This document shows, piece after piece, positions 38,463 through 49,400 of a stretch of 64,000 nt of DNA; the stretch's first letter is position 1; each line of letters starts with the position of its first letter. Position numbers and translations under genes: made by a program. The notes beneath the pieces were generated by a model, which was not told the origin of the DNA, did not search any database, and saw only the letters and a list, made by a program, of their open reading frames with translations. This DNA is from Macrostomum hystrix (lineage: Eukaryota > Platyhelminthes > Macrostomidae), in NCBI GenBank assembly GCA_950097015.1, contig CATNEN010000038.1:21886001-21950000 (forward strand), given 5' to 3'.

Positions 38463-39062
38463 ATGTCAAATTCACAACAATTATCGGGCCTCCGACCAGC
38501 ACCGCCTCAGCGGCCGCCTCCGCCAACAACTTCATCCTCAGCTTCGTCTTCTTCGGCTGTTCGGGCTGGCGAGAAGCGCACGGCCTCTACAGCAGAGTCC
38601 GGTGGTCGAGGTGGCGCTTGTGGTGGCGTCGGAGTCAGCGAAGACTCGGTTGCGGCGGCTATGGCGCAGCTCAACGACGAATGCGGCGACGACGTCGACG
38701 GCGGCGGCCGTGGAGTCAGCGATGTTGGCGGATTGATTGCGGCAATGAATCGAACATTCGATTTCCAGCGCGAGGATGACAAATTAGCCAGCTCAGATTC
38801 GGACTCTGAGCTAGATGACTACGGCTCCAGCTGCGGTGACAGCGATGGCTGCGCCGGCGGAGAAGAAGGCCTGGATCAAATGATTGCCGATAGAAAGCAA
38901 CGAGCCTTGAGACAGCAGATGAAGGACATGCGCGGACAACAGAAGATTAAGCAGCAGGAACAGCCGACGCAACCACCACCACCGCTGCAGCAACAGGAGC
39001 AGCAGCAGCAGCAAAAAGTACAGAAGGCCAAGTTGGCGCCCAGCGAAGACTTTGATTTATAA
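38463..39062 (+). CDS. Unrecognised acidic, Q-rich protein
   Basis: A 199-aa single-exon frame with GC-rich, exon-like composition and an acceptor-like AG at 38399, 63 nt before the ATG. I do not recognise the family. Visible parts: Pro/Ser-rich N-terminus (QRPPPPTTSSSASSSS); Gly-rich middle; a possibly conserved core around residues 85-125 (GLIAAMNRTFDFQREDDKLA, then SSDSDSELDDYGSS); a basic helix LDQMIADRKQRALRQQMKDM; and a Q/P-rich tail ending KLAPSEDFDL. Composition suggests a nuclear, intrinsically disordered protein, which is inference. AATAAA at 39287 could end the transcript. The only serious alternative is chance, but the length, composition and flanking signals favour a gene. Confidence 0.75.
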   Translation: MSNSQQLSGLRPAPPQRPPPPTTSSSASSSSAVRAGEKRTASTAESGGRGGACGGVGVSEDSVAAAMAQLNDECGDDVDGGGRGVSDVGGLIAAMNRTFDFQREDDKLASSDSDSELDDYGSSCGDSDGCAGGEEGLDQMIADRKQRALRQQMKDMRGQQKIKQQEQPTQPPPPLQQQEQQQQQKVQKAKLAPSEDFDL

Positions 39063-39286
39063 TAGCTTTAAAATAAGCTCGTTTTTTATAATATTACATT
39101 TATTGTCCCTGTGCTAACCAAATATACTTTTTAGCTTTCTCATATTTGATCGGTCGCATGCAAAAAAAGAGAATGCCACTTCTTTGAAGTCTGCAATTTT
39201 AATTAGACTTTCATTTCAGACTATTTGCAAGCCTTCAATGTACTTTCCGTCCCAGCTTCCATTTCTTTTGTCTTAGGATGCCTGGT

Positions 39287-39292
39287 AATAAA
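39287..39292 (+). terminator. Candidate poly(A) signal of the Q-rich gene
   Basis: AATAAA 225 nt after the stop at 39062. Confidence 0.45.
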
Positions 39293-39489
39293 AATATTAT
39301 TTTGTTGTTAACATTTCCCCCTGTGTGTTGGACTGTTTGCCTTTCGAGACACAAATTACGGAGTCCTTGAGAATATATCTAGCGGTCAAAGAATGTATTT
39401 TTCGCTTTCCTACACACATTTTTGTTTTTTTTCACATTTGTATCGTTTTATTTCTGTAAATCAATTTGTGAGGCGCGATGCGCGCTTAC

Positions 39490-39965
39490 TCCAAATTATA
39501 TTTCCTTCGAAGGAGTTCCTTAATTAAGTCCTAACTTGATTTCCTCCGAAGGAGGAGTTCCTTCGCTAAGACCTAATTTAGATTTCCTCCGAAGAAGGAG
39601 TTCCTTCGCTAAGACCTAATTTAGATTTCCTCCGAAGAAGGAGTTCCTTCGCTAAGACCTAATTTAGATTTCCTCCGAAGGAGGAGTTCCTTCGCTAAGA
39701 CCTAATTTAGATTTCCTCCGAAGAAGGAGTTCCTTGGCTAAGACCTAATTTAGATTTCCTCCGAAGAAGGAGTTCCTTGGCTAAGACCTAATTTAGATTT
39801 CCTCCGAAGAAGGAGTTCCTTGGCTAAGACCTAATTTAGATTTCCTCCGAAGAAGGAGTTCCTTGGCTAAGACCTAATTTAGATTTCCTCCGACGGAGGA
39901 GTTCCTTCGCTAAGACCTAACTTAGATTTCCTCTGAAAGAGGAGTTCCTTCGCTAAGACCTAGAT
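39490..39965. repeat. 43-bp minisatellite with internal dyad
   Basis: About ten to eleven copies of a 43-bp unit with TTTCCTCCGAAGAAGGAGTT and CTAAGACCTAATTTAGATTT parts. The CTCCGAAG.AGGAG core is an imperfect palindrome in each unit. Confidence 0.93.
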
Positions 39966-40680
39966 TTTAATTTCTTCCAAAATCAAAATCTAATTTTAAA
40001 ATTTCATCTAACTGTTTTCGTTTACTGATTGACACATTAAGACTTTGACAATCAATTTTTGCTTATAGAATAAGTACAACTATTTTTAAACTTGTAAATT
40101 TTTACTATGTTTTTGTATTGAATACACATTTATTTTCTTATTAATCTATGCAACCCTTAGCTGCCTTCTTTAAATATCAAGCCCTTTTCCTTTTCAGTTT
40201 TCTTGAAACCTTCAAAACAGCCCAGAGAAACGCTTAATTACGAGTATACCTGTAACTTATTTTTTAGGCTGCGTCTGGTTCACATTGTTTTTCAATCCTA
40301 TAAAACAGTTTTTTAGCTACTTTACAATCTTTGTAATTTTTAATCAGTTCTGGTTTATACTCGTATTATATTACTTAAGCTAAAACTATAAATTTATAAT
40401 TTAAGCATTTTTTCTTTCAAACCGTGCTTTGCATGATTGTCGCAGTTCATTTTTCCTTCTTTTATGCTACAAAGCTATCAATATGTGCTCTTGAACTCGT
40501 CGTTCTTCCAGAGTTTGATTGCTTTCTCTCCGCTTTTAACTTGATAATCCTGCTGTTAAAATTTTAGCTTTGATGCTAAGCTTTAGCTCACGACTTTTAA
40601 AAAACAAAACTTGTTTGTGAAAACGCTTTTTTTGCGACGGTTTATCTAAAAAGAGTAAAAACATGCTTAGAATTTATTCT
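39966..40680. other. Intergenic
   Basis: AT-rich, with no gene or repeat that I can support. Confidence 0.5.
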
Positions 40681-40684
40681 TCAA

Positions 40685-41085
40685 GGACTGACCAATCAGG
40701 AACGGGGCTGTTTTATCGGTAAGCTGACCAATCAGGAACGGGGCTGTTTTATCGGTAGGCTGACCGATCAGGAACGGGACTGTTTTATTGTTAAACTAAC
40801 CAATCAGGAGCGGGGCTGCTTTATTGTTAAGCTGACCAATCAGGAGCGGGGCTGCTTTATTGTTAAGCTGACCAATTAGGAGCCGGGCTGCTTTATTGTT
40901 AAGCTGACCAATCAGGAGTGGGGCTGCTTTATTGTTAAACTGACCAATCAGGAGCGGGGCTGTTTTATTTGTAGGCTGACCAATAAGGAGCGGGGTCTGT
41001 TTTATCGGTTAGCTGACCAATAAGGAGCGGGGTCTGTTTTATCGGTAAGCTGACCAATCAGGAACGCGGGCTCGTTTTTGGTAGG
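40685..41085. repeat. About 36-bp minisatellite carrying CCAAT boxes upstream of NUPR1
   Basis: About eleven copies of a ~36-bp unit containing GCTGACCAATCAGGAGCGGG. GACCAATCAGGA fits the NF-Y binding consensus, and the neighbouring GAGCGGGGC is GC-box-like. The last copy is some 150 bp before the NUPR1 ATG, so the array may act as, or mimic, a multimerised promoter element. Confidence 0.92.
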
Positions 41086-41236
41086 CTAAAAAATAAGAAA
41101 TTATCAATTTAACAACTTATTGTCAGACCAATTTGTGGCCAGTAAAGCTTAATATAAATATTTAAGAAAATGATATAGCTTCAATTTCTCTTCTCTAAAC
41201 GCTTCTGTTTGCAGACAAAGCAGTCTAACTGAAACC

Positions 41237-41500
41237 ATGGCCTCCAATCTCCCTGAATACGAAGAGTACAATTACAATGCCGATCGTTACCTAGGCGGCA
41301 AAGGTGGCAAAGGTAGATCGAAACGCGACGCTGCCGAACACAAGCTTGGCGGGACAGGCGGAAGGCGGGCGGAGCGCATTGCTGTGCAAAAATTGCGCAA
41401 CAATCGTCTGAATAACATGGCGGCCATTCTGCAGCCAGGACCAAAGACTGCCGCCACTGCTGCTACTGCTAATGAGGCCATCGACATTGATAAGATCTAA
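41237..41500 (+). CDS. NUPR1: NUPR1-like stress-response nuclear protein
   Basis: Single coding exon, 87 aa, the usual length for this family of small, disordered, basic chromatin-associated stress regulators. The diagnostic core is present: an acidic N-terminus with EYEEYNYNADRYLGGKGGKG, then RSKRDAAEHKLGGTGGRRAE and an R/K-rich helix RIAVQKLRNNRLNN. Human NUPR1 has the same order (YLGG-G-KGRTKREAA...GGHERKLVTKLQNSERKK). The C-terminal Ala-rich tail is not conserved. A strong polypyrimidine-AG acceptor (GCTTCTGTTTGCAG, AG at 41214) lies 22 nt before the ATG. A CCAAT repeat array lies upstream. Confidence 0.87.
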   Translation: MASNLPEYEEYNYNADRYLGGKGGKGRSKRDAAEHKLGGTGGRRAERIAVQKLRNNRLNNMAAILQPGPKTAATAATANEAIDIDKI

Positions 41501-41697
41501 CCCTACCCATTTTTACTAGACATTTTGCAACTTTAACACTTTTTTGGTAAAAAGGAATCGAACAATAGTTCCTTGAGTGCGTCATTATGTACATTTCAGT
41601 CATGAATGATTCTGTAAGTTGTCTTTGTTCGCCAATGGTTGATCAACTTAATCAATTGTCCTCCTTCGAGTAAACAGTAATATATGGTCATTGGTCA

Positions 41698-42712
41698 CTT
41701 TTAATCTGTGTCCTGAAGTATTGGTGGAGTATAACAGCCAGTGTCCTGAAGTATTGGTGGAGTATAACAGCCAGTGTCCTGAAGTATTGGTGGAGTATAA
41801 CAGCCAGTGTCCTGAAGTATTGGTGGAGTATAACAGCCAGTGTCCTGAAGTATTGCTGGAGTATAACAGCCAGTGTCCTGAAGTATTGCTGGAGTATAAC
41901 AGCCAGTGTCCTGAAGTATTGGTGGAGTATAACAGCCAGTGTCCTGAAGTATTGGTGGAGTATAACAGCCAGTGTCCTGAAGTATTGGTGGAGTATAACA
42001 GCCAGTGTCCTGAAGTATTGGTGGAGTATAACAGCCAGTGTCCTGAAGTATTGGTGGAGTATAACAGCCAGTGTCCTGAAGTATTGGTGGAGTATAACAG
42101 CCAGTGTCCTGAAGTATTGCTGGAGTATAACAGCCAGTGTCCTGAAGTATTGGTGGAGTATAACAGCCAGTGTCCTGAAGTATTGCTGGAGTATAACAGC
42201 CAGTGTCCTGAAGTATTGCTGGAGTATAACAGCCAGTGTCCTGAAGTATTGGTGGAGTATAACAGCCAGTGTCCTGAAGTATTGCTGGAGTATAACAGCC
42301 AGTGTCCTGAAGTATTGCTGGAGTATAACAGCCAGTGTCCTGAAGTATTGGTGGAGTATAACAGCCAGTGTCCTGAAGTATTGGTGGAGTATAACAGCCA
42401 GTGTCCTGAAGTATTGCTGGAGTATAACAGCCAGTGTCCTGAAGTATTGCTGGAGTATAACAGCCAGTGTCCTGAAGTATTGCTGGAGTATAACAGCCAG
42501 TGTCCTGAAGTATTGCTGGAGTATAACAGCCAGTGTCCTGAAGTATTGCTGGAGTATAACAGCCAGTGTCCTGAAGTATTGGTGGAGTATAACAGCCAGT
42601 GTCCTGAAGTTTTGGTGGAGTATAACAGCCAGTGTCCTGAAGTATTGGTGGAGTATAACAGCCAGTGTCCTGAAGTATTGGTGGAGTATAACAGCCAGTG
42701 TCCTGAAGTTAA
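41698..42712. repeat. 33-bp minisatellite
   Basis: About 31 very homogeneous copies of a 33-bp unit containing CAGTGTCCTGAAGTATTGGT; the main variation is GGTGGAG versus GCTGGAG. Open frames on both strands (346 and 408 codons) come from the 3n unit length. Confidence 0.96.
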
Positions 42713-43190
42713 GATTAACTTGCATGTTTGATTGTCTATTTTTCTTTGACAAATGTAGGCCGGTAGTTAAGAGTACACTTTTATTCCTTAGAATGTCAGT
42801 CAGCTTTTGAATATTGCTTTTTTGTATATTTATATCGTTTACATATCGGCTTGTTTCATCATTAAAAGTCCACTTTTTCTTTCTTGGCAAAAGTACATTT
42901 GTACATATGCACAAACTTAAGCAGGTGATTTTTCACTATCGAGCATTCAATCGAAATCTTTCAATACTTTTTGCAGTTTTTTTAACGCATTGCTGGTGTT
43001 TTTTGCTTTTCTTTTTGTTCAAATATTCAGATTTTAGTTATTCGCTACCTTTTAAGTCCAGTGTTTTCAGCAATAGATTTGAACTAAGTTATATACAACT
43101 GTATTCGTTAGTTAATCTATTGTTTCAATTACCTAGATTGTCTTGTTTATTTAGCAAAAATAACTGTAGCTTCCCGCCACAATACTCTAA
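42713..43190. other. Spacer between two arrays
   Basis: AT-rich spacer; no supported gene. Confidence 0.45.
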
Positions 43191-44128
43191 TGCTACTCCA
43201 TGCCGTTCTCCCCATCCACATCCTCATCCCATGCCATTGCCATTCTCCCCTTCATGATCCTCATCCGATGCCATTGCCATTCTCCCCATCCACATCCTCA
43301 TCCCATGCTATTGCCATTCTCCCCATCCACATCCTCATCCCATGCCATTGCCATTCTCCCCATCCACATCCTCATCCCATGCCATTGCCATTCTCCCCTT
43401 CATGATCCTCATCCGATGCCATTGCCATTCTCCCCATCCACATCCTCATCCCATGCTATTGCCATTCTCCCCATCCACATCCTCATCCCATGCCATTGCC
43501 ATTCTCCCCATCCACATCCTCATCCCATGCCATTGCCATTCTCCCCTTCCACATCCTCATCCCATGCCATTGCCATTCTCCCCATCCACATCCTCATCCC
43601 ATGCCATTGCCATTCTCCCCATGCACATCCTCATCCCATGCCATTGCCATTCTCCCCATGCACATCCTCATCCCATGCCATTGCCATTCTCCCCTTCATG
43701 ATCCTCATCCCATGCCATTCTCTTGACCCTGATCCTCATCCAATGCCATTCTCCCCATCCAGATCCTCATCCCATGCCATTGCCATTCTCCCCATCCACA
43801 TCCTCATCCCATGCCATTGCCATTCTCCCCATCCACATCCTCATCCCATGCCATTGCCATTCTCCCCTTCATGATCCTCATCCCATGCCATTCTCTTGAC
43901 CCTGATCCTCATCCAATGCCATTCTCCCCTTCCTGATCCTCATCCCATGCCATTCTCCCCTTCCTGATCCTCATCCCATGCCATTCTCCCCTTCCTGATC
44001 CTCATCCCATGCCATTCTCCCCTTCCTGATCCTCATCCCATGCCATTCTCCCCTTCCTGATCCTCATCCCATGCCATTCTCCCCTTCCTGATCCTCATCC
44101 CATGCCATTCTCCCCTTCCTTCTCTACG
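43190..44128. repeat. 37-bp and 31-bp C-rich minisatellite
   Basis: Units containing CCATGCCATTGCCATTCTCC and CATCCACATCCTCATCC (37 bp), changing after about 43900 to a shorter 31-bp form with CTCCCCTTCCTGATCCTCAT. The pyrimidine-rich strand is the plus strand. The array ends about 60 bp before the acceptor of ZDHHC16. Confidence 0.93.
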
Positions 44129-44273
44129 TCAGTCATTGAATTCCCAAAGTGCTAAAGTAAATTTCTGAATTTATTTCCCATTTCAGCGCTGCGCAAAGCT
44201 TGTGCCAGCGCTGCTTGCCGGCCGCTGTTGCCAACGGCAGTCGCCTTCGCCGATAACGCCGCTCCGGCTACAC

Positions 44274-45380
44274 ATGCTGTTAAATCTCTGCTTTCGTCGA
44301 TTACGTCGGCAAAGAGCTTATCGCCTAATCAGGCGTCAATTTGGCCTCATATGGGGCGCATTCTGCTACAATCATCATGCAGATTTCTATTACAACATTG
44401 AGACTATTATCTGGCCATTGGTACGAATCGGTGAGGCTATCGCTCATAGCCTTGGCCCACTATTAGTCTGTCTAGTCATACTACTCACCGCTTCAGTAGT
44501 ATTCATCTTCTATACTTGCCTCCTGCCGGCTGTTTATTTTGAAAGCGGTCTCCGCTGTCTATGGCACTTCCTGTTTGGCCACTGGCTGCTAACCAATATA
44601 GTGTTTCACTATTACTGCGCCGCATTCTCCGATCCGGGCTCTCCGCCTACCGGTTGCACTTTTCCCGTAGTCGGTGTCTGCCGAAGGTGCGTTGCGCCTA
44701 AACCGGCTAGGGCGCATCATTGCGCAGTGTGTCGTAAATGCGTCTTACGCATGGATCATCATTGTCCTTGGATTAACTCTTGCGTTGGATTATATAATTA
44801 CAAGCATTTCCTATTGTTCTGCTTGTACATGATGGCTGGCTGTTTGTATGTCATGCTAGTCGCATCGCCAGTTTACAAAGAGCATTTCTATAGTAGAAAT
44901 CTTGCGCCAGAACAAACTGATGACTTATCCGGAACCCCGCCAACTTCTTTGCCTAGCAACAAACTCGAGCAACAAACTTTAGAATTTCCTGAGAACGCCT
45001 TCATGTGGATATTTCAGTACACAACTGTACACCTGATGATCTATTATGAGATTGTGCTCACCTCGGCTGTAGCCTTAGTACTAGGCTGTTTATCGGCCTA
45101 CCACGTGTATTTGGCATCGCGCAATGAGACCTGCATTGAGTCGCATATTAACAGACGCATGGCTAAGTCAATGAGAGCCAAAGGACTCACTTTTAAAAAT
45201 CCCTACGATTTGGGCCTATGGCGCAATCTGGCACAGGTGCTGTGCATTGATTCGCCAGGTAGATCATTCTGGCGTCACGTACTGCTGCCTTCTACCTGCC
45301 CGCCAACTAGTGATGGATTAACTTATCCGACTACGCTAATGTCTGTTGACGATGTCATCAATGATATTTCTATTGCTTAA
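44274..45380 (+). CDS. ZDHHC16: Palmitoyltransferase ZDHHC16
   Basis: Single-exon frame, 368 aa from the first in-frame ATG at 44274 (human 377 aa). An acceptor-like CCCATTTCAG (AG at 44186) is 87 nt upstream. DHHC enzymes transfer palmitate from CoA to protein cysteines through a cysteine acyl-enzyme in Golgi/ER membranes. Order: short N-terminus, two membrane segments (about residues 60-86 and 105-118), the cysteine-rich domain CRRCVAPKPARAHHCAVCRK with the catalytic MDHHCPWINSCVGLYN (DHHC 161-164), and two further membrane segments. The C-terminal block (SRNETCIESHINRRMAKSM, AKGLTFKNPYDLGLWRNL, FWRHVLLPS) matches ZDHHC16 rather than other DHHC members. All zinc and catalytic residues are present. 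Confidence 0.94.
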   Translation: MLLNLCFRRLRRQRAYRLIRRQFGLIWGAFCYNHHADFYYNIETIIWPLVRIGEAIAHSLGPLLVCLVILLTASVVFIFYTCLLPAVYFESGLRCLWHFLFGHWLLTNIVFHYYCAAFSDPGSPPTGCTFPVVGVCRRCVAPKPARAHHCAVCRKCVLRMDHHCPWINSCVGLYNYKHFLLFCLYMMAGCLYVMLVASPVYKEHFYSRNLAPEQTDDLSGTPPTSLPSNKLEQQTLEFPENAFMWIFQYTTVHLMIYYEIVLTSAVALVLGCLSAYHVYLASRNETCIESHINRRMAKSMRAKGLTFKNPYDLGLWRNLAQVLCIDSPGRSFWRHVLLPSTCPPTSDGLTYPTTLMSVDDVINDISIA

Positions 45381-45429
45381 GGATTCAACTTATATACTAA
45401 TTATCTCATTTTAGCTGGCCAAATGTAGC

Positions 45430-45732
45430 GAATTGAGGTGTTGGTTTAGTACAGGGAATGGGGTGCTGGTTAAGTATGGGAAATTGGGGTGTTGGTCTAG
45501 TACGTGGAATGGGGGTGTTGGTTAAGTATGGGGAATGGGGGTGTTGGTTAAGTATGGGGAATGGGGGTGTTGGTTAAGTATGGGGAATGAGGGTTTTGTT
45601 TAAGTACGGGTAATGGGGGTGTTGGTTAAGTACGGGGAATGGGGGTATTGGTTAAGTACGGGGAATGGGGGTATTGGTTAAGTGCGGGGAATGGGGGTGT
45701 TGGTTAAGTACGGGGAATGGGGGTGTTAGTTA
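45430..45732. repeat. 26-bp G-rich minisatellite
   Basis: About eleven to twelve copies of a unit around GGTGTTGGTTAAGTACGGGG. Each copy has runs of G (GGGG, GGGGG), so the plus strand could form G-quadruplexes. It lies just after the ZDHHC16 stop. Confidence 0.92.
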
Positions 45733-46489
45733 TATTTTTTTAAATTAAGATTTTTTAATTTTTTAACCTTGTAAGTGAGACAGTTAAAAGCAAATAAATT
45801 TCAAAATGTAACAAAAATTTGCATGTATATTTTGATTTAGTTATGCTGTTTTGCTAATCAAATTCAGTAATTTAAAGCGTTACTGACTACTGATATTCAT
45901 TGATCTAACATAAAGTAAATCATAAAGGGTGAATCGAATCGTTAATTAAATTTCATGTACTGAACAATAGTAGTTATTAGTGCAATTTGATTGATTTTTA
46001 TGGATAATTTACTCAGATGAGAATGATATTCCATACTAATAACTATGATAGTATGGTATGATACTGAGTCACTTCTGAACAATAATTGATCATAGTTGCT
46101 GTTTAGTCTTTCACTTCAATTATTAGCCAACTTACTGCGTAAGTATTGCTTCTGATATGGTTTTTTATATAAAAGTACAGACTAATTGATGTGCTTTAAG
46201 TGCATTTCTTTGTTTGCATGTTTTTATTAACCATTATGTATTCTAGTAGACGTATAGCTGGTTTAATTGTATTGTTACAAAAATTATTATAAATAAACGT
46301 TATCCAATTAATGCGAGGTTTTAACAAATTTCGTTCGCAGTCGTTTTTATTATACTACTCGAATTAGCCACTGTAGGCTCTGCTTGCAACTTTGTTTCTT
46401 AGAAAAGTTGCGGAGTCTGGTCCTATTTGCCCAATGTAAATGTGACGACATACTACTTCACTGATAAGTAGTATTTAAAACTATTTCAG
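45733..46489. other. Spacer between ZDHHC16 and DERA
   Basis: AT-rich. AATAAA-like motifs at 45793 and 46291 could end ZDHHC16 transcripts. The first coding exon of DERA should be in or before this stretch, but I could not identify it. Confidence 0.45.
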
Positions 46490-49400
46490 GCGAAGCACAC
46501 CCCGCTTCCGCTGCCGCCAGACCTGCTAGACAGTGTCTGCGTCAGCGCCAACTCTCTAGCTGAGCACTGCCGTTGGATAACTCGACGTTATCGCCTGCCA
46601 GACGATTCTCCGCATCGTCTGGCCTGGTTACTGAAATCTGCCACACTGATCGACCTGACCACACTAGCTGGGGACGATTGTCCTAGCAATGTCAACCGGC
46701 TTTGTCACAAAGCTCGCAGGCCGTTCGCTTTTTCTGTGCTAGACAGATTAGAGGCTGAGCAGGGCATTAACAAGGATGAGCTGCACACGGCTGCCGTGTG
46801 TCTGTATCCCTACCAGCTGGCGACTGCCAGGTCTGCGCTAGATCAGATGTCCGCCAGCAAACGGATTAGCTTAGCCTGCGTAGCAACCGGATTTCCCAGC
46901 GGTCAATACGGATTGGATAGCCGATTAGACGAGATTCGGTGGGCTGTTAAACAGGGCGCCAACGAGGTTGACATTGTCATCAACAGGACTCTGGCCTTAC
47001 AGGTATGAGTCTTTTTTGGTGTGGTTGCTTTTATAGTCTGGCTTTGGTCTCAAATCTTCCCATGTTGTAAGTTAGGTTTTGTTAACTTTCAAGATCCCCA
47101 GGTAGGTTTTTCCAACTTCCCAGATCCCCAGGTTGGTTATTCCTAATTCCCAGATCTCCAGGTAGGTTTTTCCTAATTCCCAAATCCTCAGACAGGTTTT
47201 TCCTAATTTCCAGATCCTCAAGTAGGTTTTCTAAACTTCCCAGATCCTCAGTTAGGTATTCTAAACTTCCCAGATCCTCAGTTAGGTTTTCTAAACTTCC
47301 CAAATCCTCAGTTAGGTTTTCTAAACTTCCCAAATCCTCAGGTAGGTATTCTAAACTTCCCAGATCCTCAGGTAGGTTTTCTAAACTTCCCAAATCCTCA
47401 GGTAAGTTTCTAAACTTCCCAAATCCTCAGGTAGGTTTTCTAAACTTCCCAGATCCTCAGTTAGGTTTTCTAAACTTCCCAAAACCTCAGTTAGGTTTTC
47501 TAAACTTCCCAAATCCTCAGGTAGGTATTCTAAACTTCCCAGATCCTCAGGTAAGTTTCTAAACTTCCCAAATCCTCAGGTAGGTTTTCTAAACTTCCCA
47601 GATCCTCAGTTAGGTTTTCTAAACTTCCCAAATCCTCAGTTAGGTTTTCTAAACTTCCCAAATCCTCAGGTAGGTATTCTAAACTTCCCAGATCCTCAGG
47701 TAGGTTTTCTAAACTTCCCAAATCCTCAGGTAAGTTTCTAAACTTCCCAAATCCTCAGTTAGGTTTTCTAAACTTCCCAAAAATGAGTTAGGTATTTTTA
47801 ACTTCCCAGATCCCACATTTGGGTTGTCAGCCTCCCGGATCTTCAGATAAGCCCCATAATATTACCTACATAATATGCGGCGTATGCTACTCATAGGGCC
47901 GCTGGCTAGATGTCTACGATGAGGTGTGCGCAATGCGCCAAGCCTGCGGCCCGGACGTCTGCCTGAAGACCATCCTTGGCGTTGGAGAGTTGGCCAGCTA
48001 CGAAACAGTGTACAGAGCCAGCCTGGTCTGCATGTACGCCGGTGCGGACTTTATCAAGACTAGCACTGGAAAGGTTTGTGCGACTGAACATTCTTAGAGA
48101 TTAGATAACTTTCGCTGAACCATTCGAAAAAGGCATCGAGTTTATAGGCTCCCCCTCGGTAAATTAAAGCGAAAGGATCTGACACACTACTTCTCGAAGA
48201 AAAAAGAGTAGCGAACTAGTCAATGGCATGACATTGGGCCAATCGCAACTGTCAACCTAAGCAACCTATCAGCAACCTAACAACAACAACAACAACAAAG
48301 TACGCTGTCAGGTGGAAAAGGCAGCGTCACAGTGCACGCTTCAGAGCCTGGGCGCGAACAAAGGCCGCACCGCCAGCAGTGTCCGGGGCGCCAGCATCGG
48401 CCAGCAGGCAGTCGACGAAACGCCGAGTTCGGGCCTGGCCGCGCCGGTAGGGTGCCTGCAGCGTTAGCAGCAGCACCTCCTGCACCGGCTGCGGGCAGTA
48501 GGACTCGGCGCGGATGATGTGGCCTGCCAGCTGGAGTCGCCGAAGTCGCAGCAGTTCACTTGGACGGGCCAGGCCGGCGCGGCGATAGAGTACCGCGTTA
48601 GTGATCCGCTCGTCGCTGATCTTAAAGGCGGCACGCAGCAGGCCAGCGTGCGCCGCGTTGACTTGCTGTTCTAGCGAATCCGTCAGCGTCCACGTCTCGG
48701 CGTTGTACAACAGGACGGTCTCGACCACCGCCTGGAACAGCGCCGCCCTCTGGCGATCAGGTAGGGCCTCGGACTGCAGGACCGCCCTCACAGAACGAAA
48801 GGCAGCCCAAGCGAGCCCGCGGCGACGCCGCAGATCTTCGCGGACGTCTGGTACCAGACCGCCGAGGTAGACGAACTGCTGACAGCGCGGAAGCTCCATT
48901 ACCTGCCCGTCAGCGCTTCGGCAGAAAATTGCGGCCTCGATGTCGCTCGGCACGCAGAGCACAACGGTCTTCTTCGTGTTGACCAACAGGCCGACGCTCG
49001 CTGCAGCGCTAACCAGCTTATCCAGCTGGCGCTGGGCGTCCTCTACGGTCGAGGACAGCAGGGCGAGGTCATCGGCGTAGCCAAGCACGCTGAGCCGCTT
49101 CTCCGGTTGACGTCGACCCATGCGTCGCCGCAGTAGGAAACCGTCTTCGTCGGTAGGAAGAGCAGTTCGTAGCACCCAGTCAAGCACCAGGACGAACAGG
49201 AACGGCGCTAGAGTGTCCCCCTGGAGCACCCCGGAGGATGTCTCGAAGGGGTCCGACAGGCCGTCCGGCGTCATCACAGATGCTCTCGTAGCACAGTACA
49301 ACGCCATGATGGCGGAGATCAGCTGTTCTGGCACATGGTACGCGCGGAGCACATGTGGGAGCGCAGCCCTCGCAACCGAGTCGAAAGCCTATTTAGTGAA

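Noticed and set aside
41688-42914. 408-codon minus-strand frame (YFRTLAVILQ repeats)
   Set aside because: By-product of a 33-bp tandem unit; the opposite strand is open too.
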